A stretch of 64,000 nt of DNA from positions 1,116,001 through 1,180,000 of the forward strand of contig NZ_CDGG01000001.1 of the NCBI RefSeq assembly GCF_000821065.1. The letters run 5' to 3'. Made by a program: the position numbers and the translations under genes. Within the stretch, counting starts at the first letter, position 1; every line of letters begins with the position of its first letter. Positions 1 to 10,735 of this stretch are shown piece by piece. The notes beneath the pieces were generated by a model. That model was not told where the DNA came from and did no database searches. It was given only the letters and a program-made list of their open reading frames with translations. Source of the stretch: Oceanobacillus oncorhynchi. Its GTDB lineage: Bacteria > Bacillota > Bacilli > Bacillales > Amphibacillaceae.

Positions 1-6
1 CAACAT

Positions 7-1617
7 ATGAGAAGCTTGAGAGCACTTGCGGCATTCAGCCTGGTTACATTGCTCACAGTCACGACACCAATACATTCTGTTTCAGCAGAGTCTGTAAAAG
101 ATGTAGAAGATGAAATTAACGAACTGGAGAAAGAGAAGTCTGATTTGGAATCGGAAAAAGAGGAAGCAAAGAAAAAGAAAGATGATTCGGAGGAAAAGCT
201 TGAATCAAACAAAAAAGAACAAAGTGACGTGGAAAGTGAAATCTCATCCATAGATGAAGAATTGAGCCGGACACAATCAGATATCGCTGATAAAGAAGGC
301 GAGATTGAAGCAACCAATCAGGAGATTGAAAGTTTAACAGATGAAATAGAGGAATTGTCTAATCGTATAGAGGAATTAGAAGAAGACATAGTAGATTTAG
401 AAGAGCGAATCGAACAGCGAGATGCGCTCATTAAAGACCGTCTCCGCAGTATTCAGCAGAATGGTGGAGAAATTCAATACTTAGAGGTTATTTTTGGTGC
501 ACAAAATTTCAGTGAATTCGTCTCTCGCAGTACCGCGGTGAATAAAGTAATGGATTCTGACAGATCTATTATGGAAGAACAGGCTAATGATAAGGCGCAG
601 CTGGAAGACGATAAAGGGGAACTGGAAGCAAGTAAAGTGACGGTTGAGGAAAATAAGGTTGCTGTAGAAGAAAATAAAGCAGCGCTTGAAGATCAGCATG
701 ATGACCTGCTTGCATTGCAAGACCAATTAGATGAACAAATATCTGATAAAGAAACGTTATTAGCTGACTTAGAAATTGAGTACGATGAAATGGAAGAAGT
801 GAAGTTATCAGCTGAGGAGGAGCAGCAGCTGATTGACGCTCAGGCAGCAGCGAAGCAATCTGCATTAGAGTCTGCTCAAAGTAAAAAGGATGATCTGGAA
901 CAGAAGGAAGCAGAAGAGAAAGCACGTGCTGAGGCAGAAGCCGAAGCAGAGCGCAAGGCAGAAGAAGAACGTCAGGCGGAAGAAGCGCGTCGAGCTGCGG
1001 CAGAAAGTGAACAAGAATCAGAGCAGCAGGAAGAAGAAAGTGAAGAGCAGGAACAAGAGAGCCAGCCGGCAGAGGAAGAATCAGAGAGTGAAGATACTTC
1101 CAGTGAAGAAGAAACAGAACAGCAGGAAGAAGAAAGTGATGTGGACGTGCAAGTAGCCAGCGGAGCTTCTGGTGAGGTGAAATCAGAAGATGCTGCGCCA
1201 AGCAATCGTTCTGGTTTTATTCGACCAACCTCCGGGCCGACCACTTCTCCTTTTGATCCGAATCGTGTACATCCGATACATGGAGATGTCAGACCGCATA
1301 ACGGAATGGATTTTGGGCAAGCCGGAGAAGCGGATAAAGTAATTCGTGCAGCTGCTGATGGTGTGGTGGCTTATACTGGTTCAATGAGTGGTTATGGCAA
1401 TACGGTGATGGTTACGCATAATATAAACGGCCAGGAGTATACGACCTTATATGCACATTTGGATAGCTTTACGGTATCTAATGGCGAGACGGTGAGCCAA
1501 GGCGATCAAATCGCTGTAATGGGCAATACGGGAGGTTCCACTGGTGTCCATCTCCATTTTGAAATTCACCCTGGAGGCTATAAGAACCCGGTTGACCCGG
1601 CAGGCTACTTTAATTAA
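7..1617 (+). CDS. Secreted coiled-coil M23 peptidoglycan hydrolase (EnvC/PcsB-like)
   Basis: Exported murein hydrolase or hydrolase activator. Residues 1-27 form a Sec signal peptide ending near SVSAES. Residues 30-300 are a long Glu/Lys-rich coiled coil, followed by an Ala/Glu/Gln/Ser-rich low-complexity linker to about 395. The C-terminal domain (about 400-536) is an M23 endopeptidase with the zinc motifs HNGMD and HLHFE, so it looks catalytically intact. In relatives such genes lie beside ftsEX and the coiled coil is the FtsX contact; that part is inference because the upstream gene is outside the window. Only six bases precede the ATG, so the ribosome site cannot be seen and a slightly earlier start is possible. 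Confidence 0.85.
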   Translation: MRSLRALAAFSLVTLLTVTTPIHSVSAESVKDVEDEINELEKEKSDLESEKEEAKKKKDDSEEKLESNKKEQSDVESEISSIDEELSRTQSDIADKEGEIEATNQEIESLTDEIEELSNRIEELEEDIVDLEERIEQRDALIKDRLRSIQQNGGEIQYLEVIFGAQNFSEFVSRSTAVNKVMDSDRSIMEEQANDKAQLEDDKGELEASKVTVEENKVAVEENKAALEDQHDDLLALQDQLDEQISDKETLLADLEIEYDEMEEVKLSAEEEQQLIDAQAAAKQSALESAQSKKDDLEQKEAEEKARAEAEAEAERKAEEERQAEEARRAAAESEQESEQQEEESEEQEQESQPAEEESESEDTSSEEETEQQEEESDVDVQVASGASGEVKSEDAAPSNRSGFIRPTSGPTTSPFDPNRVHPIHGDVRPHNGMDFGQAGEADKVIRAAADGVVAYTGSMSGYGNTVMVTHNINGQEYTTLYAHLDSFTVSNGETVSQGDQIAVMGNTGGSTGVHLHFEIHPGGYKNPVDPAGYFN

Positions 1618-1652
1618 TTCAAAGCTAAATAAATAGAAATTTATCAAATAAT

Positions 1653-1711
1653 AAATCCGAACTAGTACTTCATTTGCTTTTAGGCAGAATGTGAATTAGT
1701 TCGGATTTCTT
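1653..1711 (+). terminator. Terminator after the M23 hydrolase gene
   Basis: The arms 1653-1664 and 1697-1708 are perfect 12-base inverted repeats (AAATCCGAACTA), with a 32-base loop and a short T-rich tail. It lies 36 bases after the stop codon. Confidence 0.65.
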
Positions 1712-2011
1712 GTTATTAAATAAAGCTGCCAGAAGAATGTTCTGAATAGTCTATTCAAAAGAAAGGTTCTAGATAATGTTTGTGTGTAAAATCATAGTCA
1801 TTCACTGGATAACATGATATGATTTCTTTATTAGAAAATAAATATGCTTTGTTTTACTTGAGAAGTGTCTTTATTTTTATATAGGAACATACGCTTTTTA
1901 AATGATTTTTACGAATATCAGTTTTTCTAAATGATTTGCTGCTTGTGATAGATATATTAATTCAACTTCGGAGCTGGATGGAAGCTTTTGAAGCAACAAA
2001 GAGGTGTAGAA
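1712..2011. other. AT-rich spacer before ctpB
   Basis: About 300 bases without a convincing gene on either strand. It should hold the ctpB promoter, but no pair of -35 and -10 boxes stands out. No repeat or RNA structure was recognised. Confidence 0.4.
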
Positions 2012-3487
2012 ATGAAGCTTAATCAAACTAAAATCATACTGATATTAATTGGTGCTCTGCTTATCGGTGTGTTAGGGGGCTACGGCGGAGTTAAATTAGC
2101 TCAAAATTCAGAGGGGAACGCTCCTTTGGAAATAACGAATTCAGAAAATGAAACTGATAATGCCGAGGAAGAATCATCTGCTGAATTACCGGCAGATTTA
2201 GACAAGATTTCTCAAACCTTTGATTTAATCAAATCAAACTATATAGAAGATGTTGATGATAATGAACTGGTGGAAGGCGCTATAGAAGGGATGCTTTCGA
2301 CGCTGGAAGACCCGCATACTTCTTACTTAGATAGTGAAATGATGGAGCAGTTCAACGAGCAGATTGAGTCTTCGTTTGAAGGAATTGGTGCGGAGGTCAG
2401 TGAGATAGACGGCTATATAACCATTATGTCGCCAATGAAAGAATCACCTGCGGAAAAAGCAGGGCTGCGTCCAAATGACCAGGTCTTAAGTGTGGACGGA
2501 GAGAGTTTAGAAGGATTGAATGTAAACGAGGCAGTTGCTAAAATCCGCGGAGAAAAAGGAACCGATGTTGTTTTAGAAATACAGCGTTCAGGTACTTCGG
2601 ATCCATTTGAAGTAACGATTCAAAGAGATACGATTCCGGTGGAAACCGTATATAGTGAAGTGGAATCAGAAGATGGCAAGGATACAGGAGTTATTCAAAT
2701 CACAAACTTCTCTGAACATACAGGAGAAGAATTTGAAGAACAGCTGGCAGATCTGGAAGAGCAGGATATTGACGGTCTAGTCATTGATGTTCGCGGGAAC
2801 CCGGGCGGACTGTTAGATGTTGCGGAAGAAATCTTACAGCAATTTGTTCCAAGTGATATGCCTTATCTGCAAATCGAGGATGCGAATGGAAATGCAGAAG
2901 AGTATGTGTCTAATCTGGATGAGGCGAAAGATTATCCAATCAGCGTGTTAATTGATGAAGGCAGTGCCTCTGCTTCTGAAATTGTCGCTGTTGCTATGAA
3001 AGAGCTTGATTATGATGTTGTGGGAGAAACAAGCTTTGGAAAAGGTACCGTACAGCAGGCTATTCCGCTTGGGGATGACAGTTCTATTAAAATGACAACT
3101 CTTAAATGGCTGTCTCCTGGCGGCGAGTGGATTGATGGAAAAGGAGTGGAACCGACCGTCGAACAAAGGCAGGATGATTACTACTACTCTACTCCGATTC
3201 AAGTGACAGATGACGAGCCGCTCACGTTTGACCATACAAGCGAAGCAGTGGCAAATATGCAAGTGATGTTATCTGGACTGGGATATGATACTGGAAGAAC
3301 AGACGGTTATTTCAGTGAAGAAACAGAGCAAGCTGTAGAAGAATTTCAGGAAGATAATGACTTGGAAACAACTGGAGAAGTAGACGAAGAAACAGGCGGT
3401 TTAATTGAAACACAGGTTATTGAAAAGATTCGGGACGGAGAGGACGACCGACAGCTGGAACGCTCTTTAGAAGAACTTTATCAATAA
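2012..3487 (+). CDS. ctpB: Carboxy-terminal processing protease CtpB (S41)
   Basis: Serine protease of the CtpA/CtpB family, 491 residues, acting outside the membrane; in Bacillus CtpB cleaves SpoIVFA during sporulation. An N-terminal membrane anchor (about 7-25) is followed by an acidic linker, a PDZ domain (about 95-175) and the S41 core. The Ser-Lys dyad is visible: serine in GSASASEI near residue 320 and lysine in GKGTVQ near 343. A peptidoglycan-binding domain (about 405-470) ends the protein, as in CtpB. A TTG eight codons upstream is possible, but the ATG at 2012 has GAGGTG at a good distance. Position between an FtsX-type hydrolase gene and minJ matches Bacillus order. Confidence 0.9.
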   Translation: MKLNQTKIILILIGALLIGVLGGYGGVKLAQNSEGNAPLEITNSENETDNAEEESSAELPADLDKISQTFDLIKSNYIEDVDDNELVEGAIEGMLSTLEDPHTSYLDSEMMEQFNEQIESSFEGIGAEVSEIDGYITIMSPMKESPAEKAGLRPNDQVLSVDGESLEGLNVNEAVAKIRGEKGTDVVLEIQRSGTSDPFEVTIQRDTIPVETVYSEVESEDGKDTGVIQITNFSEHTGEEFEEQLADLEEQDIDGLVIDVRGNPGGLLDVAEEILQQFVPSDMPYLQIEDANGNAEEYVSNLDEAKDYPISVLIDEGSASASEIVAVAMKELDYDVVGETSFGKGTVQQAIPLGDDSSIKMTTLKWLSPGGEWIDGKGVEPTVEQRQDDYYYSTPIQVTDDEPLTFDHTSEAVANMQVMLSGLGYDTGRTDGYFSEETEQAVEEFQEDNDLETTGEVDEETGGLIETQVIEKIRDGEDDRQLERSLEELYQ

Positions 3488-3498
3488 AACGAAACTTC

Positions 3499-3573
3499 AT
3501 TCAGCGGGAGTTGTTGCTTTTCTCTCGCTGAATTAGCCTAAATGATTCAGGGAGTTAGCGCCCGTTAACTCCC
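3499..3573 (+). terminator. Two hairpins after ctpB
   Basis: Hairpin one pairs 3499-3510 with 3522-3533 (12 bp, one G-U). Hairpin two pairs 3550-3557 with 3566-3573 (GGGAGTTA / TAACTCCC). Neither is followed by a strong T run, so termination is plausible but not certain. Confidence 0.4.
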
Positions 3574-3649
3574 CTCTGACTAATTATATTTCCACTTTCT
3601 ATTTTGAGACGGAAGATTTACGGGCGATTCTCCGTGATAAAATAAGAGA

Positions 3650-3684
3650 TTTGTTCATCCACCACTATGTGATGGATGAACAAA
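3650..3684 (+). promoter_or_regulatory. Perfect 12-bp hairpin in the minJ leader
   Basis: TTTGTTCATCCA (3650-3661) pairs perfectly with TGGATGAACAAA (3673-3684) around an 11-base loop. It ends 27 bases before the minJ start codon. It has no T run of its own, so it may protect or regulate the mRNA, or be a protein-binding dyad. Confidence 0.45.
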
Positions 3685-3711
3685 TTGTATTTGCAAAGCA
3701 GGTGAAGAGTA

Positions 3712-4911
3712 TTGGCGGAAGCATGGCTTATTGAATTGGCAAAAGGTATAGGCAAATTTTTTCTGAATCCGGCATTATACTGGTTTTTATTTATATTGAC
3801 GATGGCAAGTTATTTTCGAATCAAACGGGAGCGGTACGATTTTGGGATAAAAATATATCCGAAGTTTATGGAGTGGCATCGGACCTGGCTTGTCTCCTTA
3901 ATCAGCGGAATACTGATTTCTGCCGTCATTATTGGCACAGGCATGGTATTCTCTTATGAAACACTTCTCGTTTTAGCGTTAAGCTTTGTTGTATTAAGCA
4001 TCAGTACGCATTTTACATTATTGTCTCCCAGCTATACACTTGGGCTGACTTTTCTTATTTTGTTTTTTGCACCGTATCTTATTGACATGCAAGATGTCAT
4101 TGATTATTCCTTGCTTTACGAAAGCAGTCTTCCGGCGTTAGCTGTATTAGCGGGATTGCTTCTTTTTGTAGAATCCCTGTTCATTAAACGTATTGAAAAG
4201 CAAGATACGTTTCCAAGAATTACGCTGAGTGACCGCGGTGTCTGGGTAGGCGAACAGCAAATCAAACGATTAACGGTTGTTCCTCTGCTGATGCTTGTGC
4301 CTGAAGGATTAATTACTTCCTTTGCTCCCTGGTGGCCGTATTTATCCATTGGAGAATCCAGCTTAGGCTTAGCACTGATTCCATTTTTGATTGGGTTTAA
4401 CTATAAAGCAAAAGGACATTTTCATCAGGATGCGATTTACAAGCTGGCAAAAGCAAATACCTTTTTAGCAATCGGTATTTTACTTATTGCTGTCGGCGGA
4501 GTATTTATCCCGTACCTTTCCCTGGCTGCGATAATTTTGGCGATTATCGGAAAAGAGTATTTGAATTATCGCTATCGCGAAGGAGACCGTTTGCGCCGTC
4601 CGTACTATCAGCCGCATGCCAAAGGCCTGAGAGTGGTTGGCGTGCTGCCTGGCAGTCCGGCAGACAGGCTGGAAATAGAGACTGGCGAGGTCATTTACAG
4701 AGTCGGCGGGAAAAACGTACGGACAAGCCAAGCTTTTTATGAAGCACTGCAGGGAAGCGGAGCTTATATTAAAATGGAAGTTTTGAACCATGAGGAAGAG
4801 GTTCGTTTTGTACAAGGATCTCTGTATGAAGGAGAGCACCATTCCTTAGGCTTTCAATTTGCTGAAGAGCCTTTTAAAGCTAGAAGAGAAAAGAATACAA
4901 ACGCCTCTTAA
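3712..4911 (+). CDS. minJ: MinJ-like polytopic membrane protein with PDZ domain
   Basis: Membrane bridge protein of the Min division-site system; in Bacillus MinJ links DivIVA to MinD at cell poles. The 399-residue length matches the Bacillus protein (397). Many hydrophobic helices fill residues 10-290, and a C-terminal PDZ domain covers about 300-375 (GVLPGSPADRLEIETGE). The start is TTG at 3712 with AGGTGAAG just upstream. The gene follows ctpB and has its own terminator, as in relatives. Orthology is inferred from length, topology and location. Confidence 0.8.
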   Translation: MAEAWLIELAKGIGKFFLNPALYWFLFILTMASYFRIKRERYDFGIKIYPKFMEWHRTWLVSLISGILISAVIIGTGMVFSYETLLVLALSFVVLSISTHFTLLSPSYTLGLTFLILFFAPYLIDMQDVIDYSLLYESSLPALAVLAGLLLFVESLFIKRIEKQDTFPRITLSDRGVWVGEQQIKRLTVVPLLMLVPEGLITSFAPWWPYLSIGESSLGLALIPFLIGFNYKAKGHFHQDAIYKLAKANTFLAIGILLIAVGGVFIPYLSLAAIILAIIGKEYLNYRYREGDRLRRPYYQPHAKGLRVVGVLPGSPADRLEIETGEVIYRVGGKNVRTSQAFYEALQGSGAYIKMEVLNHEEEVRFVQGSLYEGEHHSLGFQFAEEPFKARREKNTNAS

Positions 4912-4913
4912 CA

Positions 4914-4963
4914 TAAGAATGCTTGGAACAGTGGTTTACTGCTGCATCCAAGCATTCTTATTT
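4914..4963 (+). terminator. Terminator after minJ
   Basis: TAAGAATGCTTGGA (4914-4927) pairs perfectly with 4947-4960, followed by a short T run. Confidence 0.75.
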
Positions 4964-5072
4964 GATTATAACAATAAAACGAGGATTGAAAGATTGACAG
5001 AAAGGCTATAATGAAAATAGAGGTTATTTCAATAATAATATAAAAAAATATATAATTTCTTAAAAACAAGAA

Positions 5073-5108
5073 CGAATACTTGTTCGTTTTTTGAGAAAAG
5101 GATATAAT
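5073..5108 (+). promoter_or_regulatory. SOS promoter of uvrBA with LexA box
   Basis: CGAATACTTGTTCG at 5073-5086 matches the Bacillus LexA (DinR) box CGAACRNRYGTTCG with one deviation. The -35 box TTGTTC (5080-5085) lies inside it, and TATAAT follows at 5103-5108 after a 17-base spacer. LexA bound here would cover the -35 element, so DNA damage should induce uvrB-uvrA. Confidence 0.85.
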
Positions 5109-5143
5109 AGAAAATAGCTATGGTATGGAACGGAGGAAATAGG

Positions 5144-7126
5144 ATGAATGAGCAATTTGAGTTAGTTTCTGCTTATGAGCCTGCGGGTGATCAGCCGGCA
5201 GCTATTCAGGAAATTGTAGATAAGGTACTTGCCGGCCAGCATCATCAGACGTTACTCGGTGCTACTGGAACGGGGAAAACATTTACGATGTCCAATGTGG
5301 TGAAAGAAATCAACCGGCCGACGCTTGTTATTGCACATAATAAAACACTGGCAGGACAGCTTTACAGTGAGTTTAAAGAGTTCTTTCCAAACAATGCGGT
5401 AGAGTATTTTGTGAGCTATTATGATTACTATCAGCCGGAAGCGTATGTGCCTTCTACCGATACGTTTATTGAAAAAGACGCCAGCATCAATGATGAAATA
5501 GATAAATTGCGCCACTCTGCGACATCGGCGCTTTTTGAACGAAGCGATGTATTGATCGTAGCGAGTGTGTCGTGTATTTACGGTTTAGGTAACCCGGAAG
5601 AATACAGAAGCCAGGTGCTGTCCCTTAGACTTGGCATGGAAAAAGAAAGAGATCAGCTTCTGCGGGAATTAGTAGATATTCAATATGCAAGAAATGATAT
5701 TAATTTTCAGCGCGGGACGTTTCGTGTGCGCGGGGATTCCGTGGAAATTATCCCGGCATCTCATGAGGAGCATTGTATCCGGGTAGAATTTTTCGGAGAT
5801 GAGATCGACCGGATCCGTGAAGTCGATGCGCTGACGGGAGAAATCATCGGCGACAGAGAGCATGTAGCTATTTTCCCGGCTTCTCACTTTGTGACCCGTG
5901 AAGAGAAAATGAAAATTGCGATTAAAAATATTGAAAAAGAATTAGAAGACCGGTTGAAGGAATTAAACGATGCCGGGAAGCTGCTGGAAGCGCAGCGTCT
6001 CGAGCAGCGGACCAATTATGATTTAGAAATGATGCGGGAAATGGGCTTTTGTTCCGGGATTGAAAACTATTCACGTCCGCTGACACTGCGTGAAGCGGGA
6101 GCAACGCCCTATACACTTCTGGATTTCTTTCCAGAGGACTTTTTAGTAATTATTGATGAGTCCCATGTGACGCTGCCGCAGATTCGCGGTATGTATAACG
6201 GGGACCAGGCCCGGAAACAGGTATTAGTGGATCATGGCTTCCGCTTGCCTTCTGCGATGGATAACCGCCCGCTGCGGTTTGAAGAATTTGAAGAAAAGAC
6301 CAATCAGTTGGTTTATGTTTCGGCGACACCGGGACCGTATGAATTAGATCATTCACCAGAAATGACAGAGCAAATCATCCGTCCGACCGGCTTACTGGAC
6401 CCAGAGGTGGAGGTCCGTCCGATTGAAGGGCAGATCGATGATTTAATAGGTGAAATCAATAAGCGGACGGAACGCAATGAACGCGTGTTGATTACGACGT
6501 TAACGAAGAAAATGTCAGAGGACTTAACAGATTACCTGAAAGAAATCGGGATAAAAGTAGCTTATCTGCATTCGGAAATCAAAACATTAGAGCGGATTGA
6601 AGTAATCCGTGATTTGCGTGTCGGGAAATATGATGTGCTTGTCGGAATCAACCTGCTCCGGGAAGGGCTGGATATTCCGGAAGTATCCTTAGTTTCCATT
6701 TTGGATGCGGATAAAGAAGGCTTCCTTCGTTCCGAGCGTTCGCTGATTCAGACGATGGGTCGTGCCGCACGAAATGAACAGGGTAAAGTTATTATGTATG
6801 CTGATAAGATGACCGATTCGATGCAAAAAGCAATTGATGAAACAGAACGCCGCCGTATGGTTCAGCAGGAATATAACGAAAAACACGGCATTACCCCGCA
6901 AACGATTCGCAAGGAAGTACGCGACGTTATCCAGGCAACAATTGCTGCGGAAGCACCGGAAACGTATGAATCGGAAGCGAAGCAAATGAAGAAGATGACG
7001 AAGAAAGAGAAGCAGAAAGTCATCGAAAATATGGAAAAAGAAATGAAGCAGGCAGCCAAAAATCTAGACTTCGAGAAAGCAGCAGAATTAAGAGATGTTC
7101 TCTTGGAGCTTAAAGCGGAAGGATGA
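5144..7126 (+). CDS. uvrB: Excinuclease ABC subunit B
   Basis: Damage-verifying helicase-like subunit of nucleotide excision repair; it receives DNA from UvrA and recruits UvrC. The protein has 660 residues, the usual length. Walker A GATGTGKT lies at 39-46, the beta-hairpin [10 protein letters not shown] near 93-102, the DESH box near 338, helicase motif VI in the QTMGRAARN region, and a UVR domain at the C-terminus that contacts UvrC. The ATG at 5144 is preferred over one eight codons upstream because GGAGG precedes it closely and family proteins begin this way. It forms an operon with uvrA seven bases downstream. Confidence 0.97.
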   Translation: MNEQFELVSAYEPAGDQPAAIQEIVDKVLAGQHHQTLLGATGTGKTFTMSNVVKEINRPTLVIAHNKTLAGQLYSEFKEFFPNNAVEYFVSYYDYYQPEAYVPSTDTFIEKDASINDEIDKLRHSATSALFERSDVLIVASVSCIYGLGNPEEYRSQVLSLRLGMEKERDQLLRELVDIQYARNDINFQRGTFRVRGDSVEIIPASHEEHCIRVEFFGDEIDRIREVDALTGEIIGDREHVAIFPASHFVTREEKMKIAIKNIEKELEDRLKELNDAGKLLEAQRLEQRTNYDLEMMREMGFCSGIENYSRPLTLREAGATPYTLLDFFPEDFLVIIDESHVTLPQIRGMYNGDQARKQVLVDHGFRLPSAMDNRPLRFEEFEEKTNQLVYVSATPGPYELDHSPEMTEQIIRPTGLLDPEVEVRPIEGQIDDLIGEINKRTERNERVLITTLTKKMSEDLTDYLKEIGIKVAYLHSEIKTLERIEVIRDLRVGKYDVLVGINLLREGLDIPEVSLVSILDADKEGFLRSERSLIQTMGRAARNEQGKVIMYADKMTDSMQKAIDETERRRMVQQEYNEKHGITPQTIRKEVRDVIQATIAAEAPETYESEAKQMKKMTKKEKQKVIENMEKEMKQAAKNLDFEKAAELRDVLLELKAEG

Positions 7127-7133
7127 ATTTTTT

Positions 7134-10007
7134 ATGCCAAGTAAATCTATAAAAATCCAAGGTGCCAGAGCGCATAACTTAAAAAATATCGATGTGGATA
7201 TTCCTAAAAATAAATTAGTGGTTCTTACAGGGCTTTCTGGTTCCGGGAAATCCTCCCTTGCCTTTGATACCGTTTATGCAGAAGGACAGCGCAGATACGT
7301 AGAATCGCTGTCTGCCTATGCAAGACAATTTCTGGGACAGATGGACAAGCCGGATGTGGACGTGATTGAGGGCTTGTCTCCGGCAATTTCGATTGACCAA
7401 AAAACAACCAGCAAAAATCCGAGATCGACAGTCGGAACAGTGACCGAGATTTATGATTATTTGCGTTTGCTTTTTGCACGCGTAGGGAAGCCGACCTGTC
7501 CGAAGCACGGTATCGAGATCAGCTCGCAGACTGTACAGCAGATGGTTGACCGGGTTCTGGAATATCCGGAGAGAACGAAAATGCAGATTTTGGCTCCGGT
7601 CGTATCCGGCAGAAAAGGGGAACATGTTAAAGTATTAGAGGACTTGAAAAAGCAAGGTTATGTGCGTGTTCGAATTGATGGCGATATGATGGAGGTTGCG
7701 GATGATATTAATCTGGAGAAAAATAAAAAGCACTCTATCGAGGTGGTTATCGACCGTATTGTTATTAAAAGCGGCATCGAAAGCCGGCTGAGTGATTCCC
7801 TGGAAGCAGCACTGAAGCTGGGAGAAGGCAATGCAATCGTGGACGTTATTGATGATGAAGAATTGTTATTCAGTGAAAACCATGCCTGTCCGATTTGCGG
7901 TTTCTCTATCGGGAAATTAGAGCCGCGTTTATTCTCCTTTAACAGCCCCTTTGGCGCGTGTCCAAGCTGTGATGGGCTGGGCACCAAGCTGGAGGTCGAT
8001 GTGGAATTGGTTATTCCGGATTGGGATAAGACGTTAAATGAGCATGCTATCGCACCATGGGAGCCAATCAGCTCGCAGTATTACCCGCAGCTATTGAAAA
8101 GCGTCTGCGACCATTATGGCATTTCGATGGATGTTCCAGTGAAGGATATCCCTGAGGAACAAATGGATAAAATTTTATATGGAAGCGGGAAAGAAAAAAT
8201 CCACTTTCATTATGAAAATGATTTTGGCAGCTCCCGTACGAAGGATGTTGCATTTGAAGGTGTGTTAAAGAACGTAGAACGCAGATATAAAGAAACTTCT
8301 TCGGATTTTATCCGTGAGACATTAGAAAAATATATGGCGCAGAAAAATTGTCCAACCTGTAAAGGGAACCGTCTCAATAAAGAGGCGCTTGCTGTATTAA
8401 TTGACGGGAAGCATATCAGTCAGGTAACAGATTTTTCTATCCTGGAATCAATGGATTTCTTTAAGCAGCTTGAATTGAGTGCAAAGGACCGTCAGATTGC
8501 ACGATTGATTTTAAGAGAAATAGATAACCGGCTGTCATTCTTAAATAATGTCGGCTTGGATTATTTAACGCTGTCCCGTTCAGCAGGAACACTTTCCGGA
8601 GGGGAAGCACAGCGGATCCGTCTGGCGACACAAATCGGTTCTGCGTTGACAGGAGTGCTTTATGTGCTGGATGAGCCTTCTATCGGACTGCATCAGCGGG
8701 ATAATGACCGTCTGATTGAAACACTCAAACAGATGCGTGATTTAGATAATACGCTGATTGTGGTGGAGCATGATGAAGATACGATGCTTGCGGCGGACTG
8801 GCTGATTGATATCGGACCTGGCGCCGGTGAGCATGGCGGGGAGATTGTTGCCAGTGATACGCCGGAGAATGTGAAGGCAAATGAGAATTCATTAACGGGC
8901 CGTTATTTATCTGGAAAAGAATTTATTCCTGTGCCGTCAAAACGTAAAAAAGCGGATAAACGCAAAATAAAAGTTACCGGCGCTTCGGAAAATAATTTAA
9001 AAAACGTATCAGCTGAAATTCCGATTGGTCTGATGACCGTTGTCACAGGGGTTTCCGGTTCAGGGAAAAGTACGCTGGTTAATGAGATCATTTATAAATC
9101 CTTAGCAAAAGAATTATATAAAGGAAAAGTAAAACCAGGGAAATATCGAAGCATAAAAGGCATCGAGCATATTGAAAAAGTCATTGATATCGACCAGTCT
9201 CCAATCGGGAGAACACCGCGTTCCAATCCGGCGACGTACACCGGGGTATTTGATGATATTCGTGATGTGTTCGCCCAGACAAATGAGGCGAAGATACGCG
9301 GCTATAAAAAAGGCCGTTTCAGCTTCAACGTTAAAGGCGGACGCTGTGAAGCCTGCCGCGGCGATGGAATCATCAAGATTGAAATGCATTTCCTTCCCGA
9401 TGTGTATGTCCCTTGTGAGGTTTGTGACGGAGCACGTTATAACCGGGAAACATTGGAAGTGAAGTATAAAGGTAAAAGCATATCTGATGTTTTGGAAATG
9501 CGTATTGAAGAAGCACTGGAGTTTTTCTCTGCGATTCCAAAAATTAAACGGAAGCTGCAAACGATCTATGATGTCGGCTTAGGATATATTAAGTTAGGTC
9601 AGCCGGCAACGACATTATCCGGCGGGGAAGCACAGCGTGTGAAATTGGCGAGTGAATTGCATAAACGCTCTAACGGAAAGACATTTTATATTCTGGACGA
9701 GCCGACAACAGGACTTCACTCTGCCGATATCCGCCGTCTGCTGGAGGTTCTGCAGAGACTTGTAGATAATGGGGATTCTGTCTTAATTATCGAACACAAC
9801 CTGGATGTCATCAAAAGTGCGGATCATATTATTGATTTAGGTCCGGAAGGCGGAGACCGCGGCGGTCAGATTATCGCGAAGGGAACGCCGGAAAAAATCG
9901 CAGAACAGGCAGATGTTTCTTATACAGGAAAGTATCTTGGCCCTGTGTTAGAGCGCGATAAGGAACGTATGAAGGACATGCTGAAAGAGAAAGTCAGCAG
10001 TAAATAG
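7134..10007 (+). CDS. uvrA: Excinuclease ABC subunit A
   Basis: DNA-damage recognition ATPase of nucleotide excision repair, 957 residues as in Bacillus. Two ABC modules are present: Walker [10 protein letters not shown] near 31-39 and GVSGSGKST near 640, with two LSGGEAQR signatures. Zinc-binding cysteine clusters CPICG/CPSCDG and [15 protein letters not shown] are intact. The start at 7134 follows AAGGA and gives the normal N-terminus. It is translated right after uvrB, so the LexA-controlled promoter should serve both. Confidence 0.97.
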   Translation: MPSKSIKIQGARAHNLKNIDVDIPKNKLVVLTGLSGSGKSSLAFDTVYAEGQRRYVESLSAYARQFLGQMDKPDVDVIEGLSPAISIDQKTTSKNPRSTVGTVTEIYDYLRLLFARVGKPTCPKHGIEISSQTVQQMVDRVLEYPERTKMQILAPVVSGRKGEHVKVLEDLKKQGYVRVRIDGDMMEVADDINLEKNKKHSIEVVIDRIVIKSGIESRLSDSLEAALKLGEGNAIVDVIDDEELLFSENHACPICGFSIGKLEPRLFSFNSPFGACPSCDGLGTKLEVDVELVIPDWDKTLNEHAIAPWEPISSQYYPQLLKSVCDHYGISMDVPVKDIPEEQMDKILYGSGKEKIHFHYENDFGSSRTKDVAFEGVLKNVERRYKETSSDFIRETLEKYMAQKNCPTCKGNRLNKEALAVLIDGKHISQVTDFSILESMDFFKQLELSAKDRQIARLILREIDNRLSFLNNVGLDYLTLSRSAGTLSGGEAQRIRLATQIGSALTGVLYVLDEPSIGLHQRDNDRLIETLKQMRDLDNTLIVVEHDEDTMLAADWLIDIGPGAGEHGGEIVASDTPENVKANENSLTGRYLSGKEFIPVPSKRKKADKRKIKVTGASENNLKNVSAEIPIGLMTVVTGVSGSGKSTLVNEIIYKSLAKELYKGKVKPGKYRSIKGIEHIEKVIDIDQSPIGRTPRSNPATYTGVFDDIRDVFAQTNEAKIRGYKKGRFSFNVKGGRCEACRGDGIIKIEMHFLPDVYVPCEVCDGARYNRETLEVKYKGKSISDVLEMRIEEALEFFSAIPKIKRKLQTIYDVGLGYIKLGQPATTLSGGEAQRVKLASELHKRSNGKTFYILDEPTTGLHSADIRRLLEVLQRLVDNGDSVLIIEHNLDVIKSADHIIDLGPEGGDRGGQIIAKGTPEKIAEQADVSYTGKYLGPVLERDKERMKDMLKEKVSSK

Positions 10008-10017
10008 AGGATAGCCG

Positions 10018-10064
10018 GTCCATCTTTAGAGTGCAATTTTGCTCTTTAGATGGACTTTGTTTTA
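10018..10064 (+). terminator. Terminator of the uvrBA operon
   Basis: GTCCATCTTTAGAG (10018-10031) pairs with CTCTTTAGATGGAC (10042-10055) apart from a short internal mismatch, followed by TTTGTTTT. Confidence 0.75.
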
Positions 10065-10165
10065 TCACAGAATCACAGACTGTAAAAACATTTGCAGATA
10101 GATACAATGTTTTTAAGGCAAATCACAATGCTGTTGGAGAAAAAATAGTTTATTTCATCATACAT

Positions 10166-10196
10166 TTGCAATCCAATCAGAATACTATGGTATAAT
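10166..10196 (+). promoter_or_regulatory. Probable promoter for yojF-bshB2
   Basis: TATAAT at 10191-10196 is preceded by TGG, an extended -10. TTGCAA at 10166-10171 could be a -35 with a long 19-base spacer. The remaining 140 bases to the gene show nothing recognisable. Confidence 0.5.
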
Positions 10197-10337
10197 AAAA
10201 CGTAAATATCTTACGAATAGGGTGCAAATGTAATTTTTAAATCAGCTTAAAGCGTTGTTTTCGTATGAATAAGCTATCTAATTGACGATTTGTCCGCATT
10301 TCGATAGAGTAAAAGAATAAGAAGTGGAGGTTGAAAC

Positions 10338-10691
10338 ATGAAGCCGATAGAAATTGAAAAAGTTCAGCAGGCGCTGGACAGTTACTTAAATAAAGAAGTG
10401 TATGTTCATTTGGAAACAACAAATGGAGCTTATGCGAATCATTTAGACGCCAATGCCTATACCGTTGGTGCATATATACGTAATGCAAAAGTAACCTATA
10501 AACAGGCAAAGATTATAGGAGAAGGGAACTCCTATCGTGTTGGTTTGAAAATGGAGCTTGGCTGGATTTATGCAGAAGGACTGACCGACTGGACGATTTA
10601 TCAGGAAGACCAATTGCTGCTGGCCGGTCATGACAGAGAAGGCCGGTTAATGGTGGCATTAGAAATTAGTGAGACGCCTTTTCATCAATAA
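10338..10691 (+). CDS. yojF: YojF family protein (DUF1806)
   Basis: Small cytosolic protein of 117 residues resembling Bacillus YojF, whose function is not established. It sits directly before the bshB2 homologue as in Bacillus, so a link to bacillithiol metabolism is likely but inferred. No catalytic motif is evident. AGTGGAGG precedes the ATG. Confidence 0.8.
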   Translation: MKPIEIEKVQQALDSYLNKEVYVHLETTNGAYANHLDANAYTVGAYIRNAKVTYKQAKIIGEGNSYRVGLKMELGWIYAEGLTDWTIYQEDQLLLAGHDREGRLMVALEISETPFHQ

Positions 10692-10735
10692 AAAACGAAG
10701 GATATAGCTTGATTCTAGAAAGATAGGTGAACGTA

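Noticed and set aside
584-1244. Long antisense and alternate-frame readings through the M23 hydrolase gene, up to 205 codons
   Set aside because: They mirror the Glu/Gln-rich low-complexity coding of the plus strand (giving Leu/Pro- or Ser-rich translations), have no ribosome sites and resemble no protein.
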